Shown here: positions 30,704-41,084 of the stretch, one piece after another
Layout: every line of letters begins with the position of its first letter
How positions within the stretch are numbered: position 1 is the first letter of the stretch
From: Rhynchopus euleeides
Lineage: Eukaryota; Euglenozoa; Diplonemea; Diplonemida; Diplonemidae
Length of the DNA: 64,000 nt
Assembly: GCA_963210315.1 (NCBI GenBank)
Contig: OY723272.1
Span: 1,798,001 to 1,862,000 of the forward strand
Reading direction: 5' to 3'
Program-made: the position numbers and the translations under genes
Notes under the pieces: generated by a model
Seen by the model: the letters and a program-made list of their open reading frames with translations, nothing else
Told to the model about the DNA's origin: nothing
The model's database searches: none

Positions 30704-32191
30704 ATGCCGTTGGATAACTGCGATGTGATCAGCGCGGAAACACGGAGTCTCGAGTCGTGCGATGCAACGCGGCTCCCCACTGGGTCTGTCGCGACAGTTC
30801 TTCCATCCGAGGGGTGCCACCACCCCAAGGGGTTGGCCTGCGAGTCGGAGTCTCTCGCCGCTCTCCCCCCGGCAGACTGCCGCACCCACCGCAGCCACAC
30901 CCGCGCCTGCAGCGGCAGCAGCAGCAGGGCCCCGAGCCGCAACCCCACACCCTCACCCCGGCACCGCAGCCGCAGCCGCAGCTGGCTCCCTTCCGGGCAG
31001 CACTCCCCGACCAGCCCGTGTGCTGCCGCATCTTGGCATGCAGGGGTGGGGGGTGGCGCTTCCCCGCCGCCATCACCACCACCCGGATCACCACGGAGTG
31101 GCCGCCGTGGCAGCCGCCGTGCCTCCCGCACCGCCGCCGCCGCTGCCGCCACCACCCCACCCCGCCCCCCCGGCACCCACCTGCAGCGGCTGGATGCCTT
31201 CATGTCTGCCACCCTCCGCGGGTCGACCCGGCGGGAGCTGCTCGAGGCAAAGCTTGGGCTGGCGAAGGCGGCGTCATGGGTGCCCGGCGCATCCGCCACC
31301 ACCCGGGCCTCCCCGTCGCCACCACCCCGCGTTGACACGGCGGGTCCCCCTGGGGCCAAGGCGGTGCCCCGTGCTGTCGCGGGGAAGGCGGTGGAGGATG
31401 TGGATGTGCGTGCCCTTCTCCGCTCGATCAGCCCTGAGGCGGAGCTGGCGGGGGTTGCGAAGGTGAGGTGCATCCGGCAGGAGGCGAGGGATGGTGCGGA
31501 GCTGGCGTATCACGCGGAGAGGCAGCGGCGCGCGCAGGAGCGGGAGGCATGCATGGCCCAGGAACGCGAGGCACACCGCGAGGCGATGTGCGATGCGGAG
31601 GGCGACGCGTTCTCCGCGACGCTGCGGCGGCTCGAAGGGGCGGGGCAGCACATGCGGTACCCCCAGCTCGCATTCCGCATGGTGCAGGCTTTCTCCGATT
31701 CGACGCACGCGCTGACCCCCTTTGCCAGGGAGCACAACCTCTCCCCCGTCCACCGCCCCAAGCGGAGGGGCGAGTATGACCGCGGCTATGGCCAGCCCCG
31801 CGCCAGCCCCATCATCCCCCACCTCGCAGGGCGGGGGAGGCCTGCGGATGCTGGGGAGGTTGGGGAGGGGGCTGTGGAGGAGGGTGCTGCCGCTCGCAGT
31901 GTGTGTGTTGCGGTTCCCGGGAGGCTTTACACCGAGTCGTTCTCTGTGGTGCGGTCTGGAGGTCCTGCGGCGGATCCGACACCCATCCGGTTTGGGTCGA
32001 AGAGGTGGGCGGAGGCGGTGCACGGGAGTGTGCCGCTGCCAGGTGGTGGTGGTGGTGGTGGTGGTGGGGTGCGTGAAGGGGTGGGTGGCTGGAAGGGGAG
32101 GCGGGGCGGTGTAAGCCGGGCCGATGTGCGCGCGGCGTATGTGACTCCCAGCGCGAGGGATGCGCATAACTACTTCAGGGCGGAGAGGTAG
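30704..32191 (+). CDS. Unknown protein with Arg/Glu-rich helical segment
   Basis: 495 aa from MPLDNCDVISAETRS. Residues ~50-165 are Pro/Ser/Ala/Arg-rich. Then come LQRLDAFMSATLRGSTRREL, EDVDVRALLRSISPEAELAG and a charged helix (ARDGAELAYHAERQRRAQER, REACMAQEREAHREAM). The C-terminal part has HALTPFAREHNLSPVHRPKR, GRLYTESFSVVRSGGP and a Gly tract, ending TPSARDAHNYFRAER. No family recognised. The ATG follows a pyrimidine tract and CCAG, one nt from an AG. The adjacent foldback element F ends only 50 bp upstream and a broken copy of the N-terminal region lies at 27969-28173. Confidence 0.65.
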   Translation: MPLDNCDVISAETRSLESCDATRLPTGSVATVLPSEGCHHPKGLACESESLAALPPADCRTHRSHTRACSGSSSRAPSRNPTPSPRHRSRSRSWLPSGQHSPTSPCAAASWHAGVGGGASPPPSPPPGSPRSGRRGSRRASRTAAAAAATTPPRPPGTHLQRLDAFMSATLRGSTRRELLEAKLGLAKAASWVPGASATTRASPSPPPRVDTAGPPGAKAVPRAVAGKAVEDVDVRALLRSISPEAELAGVAKVRCIRQEARDGAELAYHAERQRRAQEREACMAQEREAHREAMCDAEGDAFSATLRRLEGAGQHMRYPQLAFRMVQAFSDSTHALTPFAREHNLSPVHRPKRRGEYDRGYGQPRASPIIPHLAGRGRPADAGEVGEGAVEEGAAARSVCVAVPGRLYTESFSVVRSGGPAADPTPIRFGSKRWAEAVHGSVPLPGGGGGGGGGVREGVGGWKGRRGGVSRADVRAAYVTPSARDAHNYFRAER

Positions 32192-32740
32192 ATGGCTTCG
32201 GTCGGTGCGGTCTCTGCTTTCTGTTTTTTTTTCAAAGCCTGCTGCCCTCCTCTTCCCAGTCGTGCCGTCCTGCAGTGCGTCTTCAGGGGGAGGGGGGGTG
32301 TGGTGGGATGAAGGCCATCCCGCGGTTGATGGCGATCTGGGCGTGAAATATGTGGCGCTGCTCCAGCTGTGTGACCAATGGAGCAACCCCTTCTCCCCCA
32401 ACACCCCTCTGTATTGTTCCCCTGTTGATGTACCCCCGTCACCCCACCCCCTTAACAAAAGGCTCAGGGGGCCCCAGCCTGGGAGGTGATGCGGTCTGCT
32501 GCTGCTGTACCATGCGACAAAGAGGCTGCCGTTGTGTATGGGGTGTCCCGCTTTGTGCCTTTATCTTTGGCAGTGCGCTTTTGAGAGTTGTGCTCACAAC
32601 GCAGGAAACTGTGCCAGTGCAAATCCTTGCAGAACATCACCACACTTCATGACAGGCGCGTGGGGTGTTCTCGTGATCGACGAATACCCTTTCTGTGCTT
32701 CATTGCTACACGGCAACACACTGGTGGCCTTCTGCCCAGC
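32192..32740. other. Intergenic between the unknown gene and the cyclase-like gene
   Basis: No gene. Contains the 22-nt dispersed word at 32668-32690 (copy 2), 51 nt before the cyclase start, and an AG one nt before that ATG. Confidence 0.5.
32668..32690 (+). repeat. 22-nt dispersed word, copy 2
   Basis: TTCTCGTGATCGACGAATAC plus CC, about 50 nt upstream of the cyclase-like ATG and its CTTCTGCCCAG acceptor. Confidence 0.65.
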
Positions 32741-35365
32741 ATGGAGGGCGGCACAGGGCTGCGCACGGTGCTGGTCGGGGTGAACCTGGTGCTGGTGCTG
32801 CTGACGACGGCCATTGTCGGGAGCATCTCGCTGCAGACGGGCGACACCCTGCTGCAGGACTCACGCGACACGGGTGAAGATCATGTGTCGCGCAGCCTGG
32901 CTGCGAGCAACGCCGACCTGCAGGTGCTGGGGGGGCTGTACCTCACACGCGTGCTGGATGGGGTGCACAAGGAGGTGCGCCAGTTCCTCGACCGCCCTGT
33001 GACAGCGATGCGCCAGATCTCCCAGTTCATCCTCCAGCACGACGCTGACACCATCACAGACCCCGACTGGTTTGCCAACGTGCTGCACCCAGTGTTGTAC
33101 TCGAAGATGGCGCCGCTGGTCGACGGCGGGACCACGCTGCTGTTTGTGGGTGTAGTTCCCTTCAGCCCCTCGTATCCCAACGCAACAAATGCGCGTGGTG
33201 GCGAGGTCGGTTACGGCAGGGCCGATAACACCACAGGGCGGCTGGGCCCCAACCAGCGTGTGATGATGTTGCTCGAGAGGCATGACGTGCCCACTGGGCA
33301 ACGGAGTGGCACTGGCCCGCTCTCGTTCGTCGGGGAGGCCTCGGAACAGGGCCAGTTCATGAGCCCAGACAAGCCATGCAACGGCTATCCAGACTTCAGC
33401 AAGGGTGAGCCGAGTGGGGTCTGCGTCTGGCCGTGGTCTCTGGTGATGAACAACCCGATACGCAACGAGATCCTCAGAAGGTCTCACCTCAGGTCGATAG
33501 ACCCGGATGTGTCGACAGACGTAGTGATCGACGAGCCCAACACAGTGCAAGCGTCACCCATGTACCCGCTGCTTACATGGTTGACGATGTCGACTTACAT
33601 GAGCCTTGCTCGCCCAGAACAGGTGCGGAAGGGACCACGCCACGCAGGGCAGCTGGGGTACATTTGCCTCAACATGCAGGGCATCGAGTTGTCGAAGATG
33701 TTTGCACGGCAGACACTGCCTGCAAACTCACTGCTCTACGCTGTGGCGCTGAACCACTGGACGGGCGAGACTGGTGACCTGGTGGCTCTCAACAAGTACC
33801 ACATTATGACGTACTACAAGTTTCAGTTTGACGGACAGACGTACGAAGATACACGGATGATACACGTGACGAACCACACGGTAGACCCCAACTCGACGGT
33901 GCTGTCGCCCATCGGACGGCACGGTCGTGCTGTGATGTGGGAGCGTGACGGCGGGTACGAGGGTGCTGTGGCACGCACACTTGAGTCGTTCGAAAGCTGG
34001 ACCGACACGGCGAACGGGACCACCACCGAGTACTGGTTTGTGACGCAGAAGTCAACACGCGGGAAGCTTGTGTGGTACGTGTCGCTGCTTGTGCCGCGGG
34101 GAACAGTGATGGGGTCGATCGACCTGTCGATGGCAAGCATCCGGACTGACAGCGCGCGTGCGAAGGCAGACAGCAACCAGCAGCAGCAGGATGTCTACGT
34201 CATGATCGGGTGTGTGATGGCGGGTGCGGTGGGCGGGATGCTGGCGATCTCTGCAGTTGTGGCACGCCTTGTGACGGGCCCCATCCACAAGCTGCAGCAC
34301 GACATGCACTGCGTGGCACAGATGAACCTGGACGCTGTGGAAGCAGATGCCGCAGCCGCAAGCATCAGCGAGGTGGCAAACATGCAGGAGTCCTTCATGG
34401 CGATGGTGCGCAACCTCACGGAGTACCGGAACTACATGCCCGACTCGCTGCTGATGAACGAGGACATGGCGTCAGAAGAGGATGCAGGAACTGTGTGTTC
34501 GTCTGAGGGCAAAACTAAAAGCCGCAAGTATGATTTGGCAAGCGCGATGTCATCAAGAAGTTCACACGATTCGACGAAGCTGAAGGATGTGGCTTTGGTG
34601 ATGAAGCGGCGTCAGGTGACTGTCGTGTGGTTCAACATCAGGGGTTGGCACAGCATGACGAAAGGCCTTGCTGACGCAGAGGTGATGCGTTTGAATGCTG
34701 ATGTGATGTCAGCGCTACTCTCGGCTGTCAGGGAGAACGGCGGGGTACAGGACGGGTTCTTCGGGGATCACCTTGCCGGGGCGTTCAACGCATTCTCTAC
34801 GTGTGCTCAACATAAGACGTCAGCTGCCCTTGCAGCATCGCATGCACGCAACAGCATCATCAGATTGGATCTCAAGGGCAACGCCAGCCTGTCGAGTGCT
34901 GTTGCCACTGGCGCAACACGTATCGGGCATGTGGGGTGTGCGGGGATGAAGCGGGTGACGATCCTCGGGCTCGTGATGCCGTTTGCCGCAGCGCTGGAGA
35001 GGTACAACAGTTGCTTTTGCATGCAGGGGTTGGCTGATGCGCAAGTGGCGACTGCGAGTGCCCGTGAGTTCGACACGAAACACCGGGGATTCGTCAAGTA
35101 CCGGAAGCTGGGTGACAAACCCCTTCCGGTGTTCGAGTTATTCCTCAGAGGCACTGCAATGCAGAATGACGAGTGGATGTACGAGATGGAGGCGCTGGAA
35201 GCCAGCAACCCGCATGTTCACTGGAACAACGTCTGGAGCTGTGTCAGCGCGAGTGACTGGAAGGGAGCAGCCGCTGCCCTCGAGGGTGTCGCGAAAGATG
35301 CAGATGGATATGCCATGCTGGCTGCTGTTGTGTCTGCACAGGAGTACACACCTCATGATTTGTAG
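32741..35365 (+). CDS. Receptor-type nucleotide cyclase-like membrane protein, catalytic site degenerate
   Basis: 874 aa. A membrane segment at ~9-30 (VGVNLVLVLLTTAIVGSI), a ~450-residue extracellular region of Cache-like layout with many N-x-S/T sites, a second membrane segment ~485-512 (MIGCVMAGAVGGMLAISAVV), a HAMP-like linker (GPIHKLQHDMHCVAQMNLDA), then from ~626 a class III cyclase fold. There VVWFNIRGWHS has Asn632 where the first metal Asp is expected, GGVQDGFFGDHLAGAF keeps the second (Asp676), and GHVGCAGMKRVTILGLVMPF lacks the Asp usual after the ILG turn. This could be a pseudo-cyclase sensor that dimerises or binds nucleotide without making cAMP. Receptor cyclases of this topology are common in euglenozoans. 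The ATG is one nt past an AG acceptor. Confidence 0.8.
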   Translation: MEGGTGLRTVLVGVNLVLVLLTTAIVGSISLQTGDTLLQDSRDTGEDHVSRSLAASNADLQVLGGLYLTRVLDGVHKEVRQFLDRPVTAMRQISQFILQHDADTITDPDWFANVLHPVLYSKMAPLVDGGTTLLFVGVVPFSPSYPNATNARGGEVGYGRADNTTGRLGPNQRVMMLLERHDVPTGQRSGTGPLSFVGEASEQGQFMSPDKPCNGYPDFSKGEPSGVCVWPWSLVMNNPIRNEILRRSHLRSIDPDVSTDVVIDEPNTVQASPMYPLLTWLTMSTYMSLARPEQVRKGPRHAGQLGYICLNMQGIELSKMFARQTLPANSLLYAVALNHWTGETGDLVALNKYHIMTYYKFQFDGQTYEDTRMIHVTNHTVDPNSTVLSPIGRHGRAVMWERDGGYEGAVARTLESFESWTDTANGTTTEYWFVTQKSTRGKLVWYVSLLVPRGTVMGSIDLSMASIRTDSARAKADSNQQQQDVYVMIGCVMAGAVGGMLAISAVVARLVTGPIHKLQHDMHCVAQMNLDAVEADAAAASISEVANMQESFMAMVRNLTEYRNYMPDSLLMNEDMASEEDAGTVCSSEGKTKSRKYDLASAMSSRSSHDSTKLKDVALVMKRRQVTVVWFNIRGWHSMTKGLADAEVMRLNADVMSALLSAVRENGGVQDGFFGDHLAGAFNAFSTCAQHKTSAALAASHARNSIIRLDLKGNASLSSAVATGATRIGHVGCAGMKRVTILGLVMPFAAALERYNSCFCMQGLADAQVATASAREFDTKHRGFVKYRKLGDKPLPVFELFLRGTAMQNDEWMYEMEALEASNPHVHWNNVWSCVSASDWKGAAAALEGVAKDADGYAMLAAVVSAQEYTPHDL

Positions 35366-35399
35366 CAGCCAAAAATGGGTATTCCCCCCCCCCCCCCCC

Positions 35400-36941
35400 T
35401 AGGGCGGGTCGAAAGCCTGTCCCAAAATGGGGTTTTTCGACATAGCAGCCGCGGCCCTCTATTTGACCTTCTGACCCCCCAGAACCCACCATACCCCGGT
35501 TTTTGGGCCCTAGGAGTCCGATTTTCGGGCTCCCGAGCCCCGGAAAGTCGATTTTTGATGATGTCAAAATTTTGTTCCCTATACTGCACCTCAGGGTCAC
35601 GCACGGGTTCGCCAGTCCACTATCAGCCCATGTGCAGGCCCACTTTCTCGACCTCCTCCACCCCTTCCTCCCCTGCGTCCTCAAGACCCTCCATAGGTGC
35701 CAATCCTGCATCTTTCGACCCTCTTCCCACTCCAGCGTCGCACCAAACTGTTGAATGCGGGCAGCCACCATCTCCTTCTCTGTATACACTGCCAGATCAT
35801 GCAAAGATGCATACTGATGCAGAGTGGGAACCGTCATCAACTTGCACAGTGTGCGGTGCTTGGCTGCAAGGGACAGGCGGCACAACTGGCCACTGCTCCG
35901 ACACTGAGATGCTGGTCTGGCCAACGAACTCTTTGTAAGTTGAAAGGTCTCCTCTGTCGGGAGGGGGGTTTGCGAACCAACCCTCACGACTTGCTCATGG
36001 CTTGCTGAGCAGGGCGTGCAATGACTTTCTGATTATTCAGGACGTGCATTCGAAGCCCGCGCACTTCTTCTGTGAAATGGTTGTTGCGAGAGTTGCACTG
36101 TGTGATTCCTTGATCCCCTTCCTCGCCTCAGCGTACGGAGGACGCTTGAATGTCCCGAGCATATCCTTCGCAGCGTCTTTAGCCAGTTCCGCGCACTCGT
36201 CATTTACATAAGGCGCGTGCAGCATAAATACCCGGACACTGTTCTGAGACCAGGTCCCACAGGACCCTGGTCTTGAGCGCCAGAAGAGAACCTTGATGAT
36301 AAGCTCGGGCTCTGCGTTGCAGCTGGGTACTCGCTGCGCTCTTCCACCTCCCTTGACTGTCTGCATCCACAGGAGAAATGCTTCGCAGATAACGGCAGCA
36401 GTGGCAAGTCTTTAGTCGGGACAGTTTACCTGCCTTGCATTCTAAGAGAGCATTCTCATGAGGGCATCAACACTAATGCATCACTGTCGGCTATGATGAC
36501 ATCCTCCCTGTTCCTGGCAGCTCCGAGTTCAATAGCAGGCCACCCAACGACTGTGTCAGATGGCAGTATTCGATGGCATCTTCTCACTGTCCGAATCGTT
36601 GGGATACGACGTTGTTTGTGGCGCGGATGAGCGGTTGCATCAGAAAATCACAGCCGCAGGATGGTGTGCGCTCGGACGTCCCAGGATGAGAGTGTTTTAC
36701 TATCTGCCCGTGGCAGGCGTCCGTGCCATGACCCGGAGGTGCAGTATAGGGAACGGAAAAATTGACATCATCAAAAATCGACTTTCCGGGGCTCGGGAGC
36801 CCGAAAATCGGACTCCTAGGGCCCAAAAACCGGGGTATGGTGGGTTCTGGGGGGTCAGAAGGTCAAATAGAGGGCCGCGGCTGCTATGTCGAAAAACACC
36901 ATTTTGGGACAAAAAAACGGGGCTTTCGACCCCCCCCCCCC
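35400..36941. mobile_element. Long-TIR element D
   Basis: The left end TAGGGCGGGTCGAAAGCC starts at 35400 after a C-run; the right end is its inverse near 36922-36941 but dissolves into a C-run, so the exact tip is uncertain. Arms of ~200 bp (35400-35606, 36722-36941) are near identical, including GTCCGATTTTCGGGCTCCCG. It lies 35 bp after the cyclase-like gene's stop. The interior holds a minus-strand RNase H-like fragment. Confidence 0.8.
36037..36366 (-). pseudogene. RNase H-like fragment inside element D
   Basis: The minus frame has VNDECAELAKDAAKDMLG, resembling the terminal G-N-E-x-A-D-x-L-A-K motif of the RNase H domain of non-LTR retrotransposons. The neighbouring minus frame (35.6-35.98 kb) reads KHRTLCKLMTVPTLHQYAS and EKEMVAARIQQFGA. 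Probably LINE debris captured in the element. Confidence 0.35.
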
Positions 36942-37216
36942 AGCCAAAGGGGGGGAGTAAATTACCACGAATGGGACTGATCTACCACCTGATTTTGACC
37001 CGAGTTTGGTGGAGTTTGGTGGCGTCGGTGGTGTTGTGCGGTGTTGTGTGGTGGTTCCCTGCAAAAAATCGAATGTCCTATGGGGCGGAGGGCGCTGGGG
37101 ACTGGGCAGTGGCCGTTCCACATGCCCTTCCCCTCGTGACTTACACCCTGTCACCACCCCACTTCACGGAAAACATGACTACGCAGCAACAGGGTCATGC
37201 TTGCGGCGGTATGCAA

Positions 37217-38824
37217 CTACCAGGACAGCCTGTTTCGGGTTCGCAAAGCCTGGTACGCTGCCTTGCCGTAGGGACCCAGATACTGAGGACACCCCTGTGA
37301 GAACACTGAGGGAAGATGTTGGGCTAGCCTAGTTGAAGCAGGCTTCGGGGTGACCGAGGCAGAGCACCCTGTCCAGAACATCAACAAGACTGTTCGACTG
37401 ATGGTCTTCGGCGCAATGCTTGGAGATATCAGGAGCCTCTTCAAGGCTACCACTTATGTTGGACTTGGCCTTCGCTCCTGTGAGCAGTGAAAAAAGTGAG
37501 GGACGCCGTTCTTTCCCTCTGACTGACGACCAGTGATGACGTAGCGAAGGACCTTGAATGGGGTTTGAACCCGAGAGAGTCAATACTCAACCGAAGGTAT
37601 TCTCCAGGACCTGGCACGGAACGGGCGATACGAACGCTCCCACCGTGCGCACGGACCTGTCTGCGACTCTACAAGGAACCACGGGGTGGCGCGCGCACAT
37701 CACCTCGGAGGCCTCAAGGAGCCTGCCTGACCTGCACGACTCCGCTGCGCCAGCTACAAGGCGGAGCTCGGGCGCCATCCCACCGACCTACAGCAAGGCA
37801 AGGGGTGATGATCATCTGGAGACCTGAGCCCATGCAGGATCGGAGAGGCGCGAAGGCCTTATCCACAGATGATCCACCTGAGGGAGACCACCATCCACCT
37901 CCTTCGGACAGACCACACAGCCTTGTCGATGACCACAGCAGACCAGTACGTGTACCCTGCCTGCAGCACTGGGCCACGCCCCATCGAGGGTCTCCCTGAA
38001 GCATCTCTTTCGCCACGGCCCAAGCCGGAACCCCCTCACCGCCACCAACGAACTGTTGCTGCACCGCGACAAGGAGGCAGCCCGCTACCTGGCTGCAGCA
38101 GGGGAACTGGGCACAGCGAGGTACTTCAGCCATTCAGCTTCATGCGACTTTGGGAAGGGATGGCCTCCACCCAAAATGGCTGGAAATCCTGTCCGGCCGC
38201 TGAAATTTGAGCCGGACTACGGGCGGCCATCTCGCGACTCCCACACACGGCACACAGGCAATGCGAGTCGCATTCTCGGGGGTACCCACCACCCGTAAAC
38301 CCCAGCACACCACCTGCCTGCCTCAGGCACAACTTGACGGTGCACTCATCTGGCGATACGCGTGCTCGTCTTTCTTCTCCGCGGTGGCGATGCTGAAGAT
38401 GCAGTCCACGTTCGTCATACTCAGCCAGGTCTGCAGACACTCCACCACGTACGGCCAAAGGCGGGGAGGAGGGCTGCCTTGGCTTTCTTCCAGAAGGCCA
38501 AGGGGGTGTCGGCAACAAGGTGTGCCGCACTCAGGACCAGGTAGGCCTTGAACTCCTCCCGACAACATCCTTGTAGAAAACAGTAAAAATTACACCCCTG
38601 GCCCCCCGTCGAGGGGAGAAACCCTCACAATACCCTGTGAGAACCACCTCCGTGTCAATATGTGGACAGACTTGAACACGTCGCGTGACGGCTACACCAC
38701 CCAAACTGCCTCCAGCTGCCTTCAGGCAGACTACTTGGAGAATTGAATGTGTGATGCTGGGAGTCGAATATAGTGAAGAGGAGACGGTTTCATTGACCAA
38801 ATACCTGTCTACCCATTCTCGCAT
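37217..38824 (-). pseudogene. Degraded non-LTR (LINE, Ingi-like) reverse transcriptase remnant
   Basis: Read on the minus strand, three frames in order resemble a LINE RT: REWVDRYLVNETVSS then GFSPRRGARGVIFTVFYKDV (like G-V-P-Q-G-S-V-L-G-P-L-L-F-x-I-F-x-N-D-L), then VVECLQTWLSMTNVDCIFSI (like L-x-x-W-x-x-x-N-x-x), then RRPSLFSLLTGAKAKSNISG downstream. The frames are interrupted and no complete domain remains. It could be continuous with the RNase H fragment at 36.0-36.4 kb, which lies farther along the same strand but inside element D. Confidence 0.4.
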
Positions 38825-39269
38825 GCGAGAATGCGATTTGCATTGCCTGTGTGACTAGGACACGCATTCGCGTCTCAGACTCCAGTACCCAGACTCCCGC
38901 TAGCGGGCTAGGGGAGTTGGAGTCCACTATGTACTTGCACTCCAGGTCCCTGACTTGCACGCAGTGCAATAATGTGCCTGGAACCGGGGAGGAATGCAGT
39001 GCAAGTAATGTCCGGGTGTGCAAGTGCTATCTTCCTCCCTGTTTTAGGGGGGCAGTTGGCCTGTAGTACGGATCGAACCCCGGTCTGTCCAGGAACAGGA
39101 AGCGTACCGTACGACTTCTCCTTCACCCAACGGCGTCGTGCGGTCAAGCAAATCGGATATTCTTCCCAACGGGACCCTTCCCAAGACGAAAACCAGCCCC
39201 TGACCAACCCCACAGGCTCATCTTACCCTTCCTGGGGCTGAGAGAATGGTAGTGACCTCCATTTTGTAG

Positions 39270-40060
39270 CTGATTTTGGCCCGAGTTTGGCGGAGTTTGG
39301 TGGCGTTTGGTGGTAGTAAACTGGAGATTTTCGGAGATTGGTTTCGGGCAAAATCAGGTGGATCTATTTAAATACGGCCCTCATAGATCTAGCAACCCCA
39401 CTCAGCATCGCGGAACTTACGGTCTTCTTTCCCTGGACCGTCCTGGACTTGCACCTTTGCCTGTCGTCCCACTACACCTACACAACCACTTTTCCTCCCT
39501 CCATTGACATACGACAGGTCCCTCTGCTCTTGCCGTGACCTGTGGAGGGGCTCCGAACTCTTGCGCGCCCACCACATACCACGGATCCTTCTGGCCTCCT
39601 GGCTCCCATATAATGACATTATTTGGGGGGTCTTGCTGCCCAAAAATCCCGAAAAGAAAAACGTTATTCGGGGGGTGGAGTTATTTGGGCAGAGGGTGAC
39701 CACCTGGTTTGACCCGAGTTTGGCCCACCACGATCCGCACAGATCCCAAACGTTCAAAAGAACGGGGTTTTGGAAGGTCCGTGAGGGGTCCCACTGGGTG
39801 GGTGGTGGAGCTGACCTCATATGGCCTAGGAACACCTGAATACCCGGACAATCCCACCCCCCTGGAAAAAATCCAGGGTCTGGAATTATTCGGGGGGTCG
39901 GCGGTCCGCAAAATGGCTCAAAAAAAAGGAATTATTTGGGAAGGGCGGGATTATTTGGGGGTGGAATTACACGGGGGGTCCCTTTAATTGATTTGTTGTC
40001 TCGTTTTTGCTGTCACTTCACGGGGTGCCAGTTTACCACCACCAAACACCACCAAACTTC
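39270..40060. repeat. Dispersed repeat block related to 25.5 and 28.2-28.7 kb
   Basis: 39270-39362 is the inverse of 28618-28712. 39710-39810 matches 28440-28540 (CCACCACGATCCGCACAGAT ... GGTCCGTGAGGGGTCCCACT). ATTATTTGGGGGG-type words recur between 39615 and 39975. 40025-40060 repeats CACCACCAAACACCACCAAA. Confidence 0.7.
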
Positions 40061-40262
40061 GCCAATCCAACCAATGAAAGTATACCCATCGAGCCCGCCA
40101 AACCGCGGCAGCACTGGGTCTGGAGGCAGACGTCGCAACGTTTCGACACAACGCAACCCTGCAGGGTAGCGGCTTATGGATTTCCGTAGATTATGGTGAC
40201 CCCCAGTCAGTGGTGGAGACAGGCACCCCTGGCCAAAATGACCCCACCACGATCCAGAGGCG

Positions 40263-40284
40263 TTCTCGCGATCGACGAATACCC
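40263..40284 (+). repeat. 22-nt dispersed word, copy 3
   Basis: TTCTCGCGATCGACGAATAC plus CC, followed by CCTTCTCCTTGTTTCTCTTT and CAG at about 40312. Same arrangement as the other two copies. Confidence 0.65.
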
Positions 40285-41084
40285 TTCCGCCCTTCTCCTT
40301 GTTTCTCTTTCAGAATTGCTCGAATACCACTTCTATCCACCTCCAACTACCTTCAAACCACCTTTCTTTAAGGGGGGTGGGGGGGGGCAGGCACGTAGCT
40401 TTTGAAATTGGATTTTCGGATTTTTGCTGCTTCTGCTGGTCTGGGGCATTTTTCGGCGTTTCGCCCAAAACCCCGTCCTGACCGAACATCTCTTCTTCAT
40501 GGATTTCCAAGATTCGCACTGCTGCAGGTCCCTGCCGCCTCCCTTCCTGATGCGTATTGCTGTGTAAAGCCTGTTGTGTGTTGCCAGCGATGCATAGGAC
40601 AACAATATCTGCTTCTGCAGTTGACGCATGATTGTCCTTCGAAAAGGAATGGTTGACTTGTCAAGAAGACAGCTGCAGTCAGTTCGCCCCCAGTCCCACC
40701 CCTTCCGGCGAACCAACATTGCGGTTTCACACTTCTCCCCGAGATTTTTTTTGGTAGAACGCAAAAAGATAAGGCGTTGTTTGTGCGCCAAACCCGGCAA
40801 ATCACCCGCTCGGGCGAGAAGTGTGTTAAGCCTAAAAGGAGCTGTGGCAGCAATGTGGGCGTGTACTCTGCATAATTTGCTTCCCTGCCTTATCAGTCTC
40901 TTCGCCTTCCTTCTGCAGATTCACACCCCGGTTGCACAAACAAACACCTTACGTACCGCCGGCTCCTTTTTTTGTGATCCGCAATAGCCCCCATCAGGTC
41001 ACACCATGCCACACCCATCAGGACCACCACACCCACCCCACAGGGAAACCCCCACACCGCCACCTCCACCTCAGCCACAGCCCG

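Larger units (their letters stand above)
36942..41084. other. Repeat-dominated interval before the ankyrin gene
   Basis: Apart from the LINE remnant it holds dispersed repeats (39.25-40.06 kb), a GACTCCCGCTAGCGGG fragment at 38891-38906 related to the element at 58-60 kb, the 22-nt word at 40263-40284, and pyrimidine-rich tracts. No host gene seen. Confidence 0.45.

Noticed and set aside
31274-32458. 394-codon minus-strand frame
   Set aside because: Antisense to the gene at 30704-32191; low-complexity Arg/Pro/His composition typical of a shadow.
37562-37640. tRNA-like GGGTTCAAACCCC on the minus strand
   Set aside because: Only a 3-bp T stem and no matching acceptor stem.
37565-37999. 144-codon plus-strand ORF
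   Set aside because: Lies antisense to the LINE remnant and has Arg/Pro-rich shadow composition.
39060-39150. tRNA or tRNA-derived SINE on the minus strand
   Set aside because: GGGGTTCGATCCG resembles an internal B box, but the T-arm stem does not pair and no cloverleaf could be folded.
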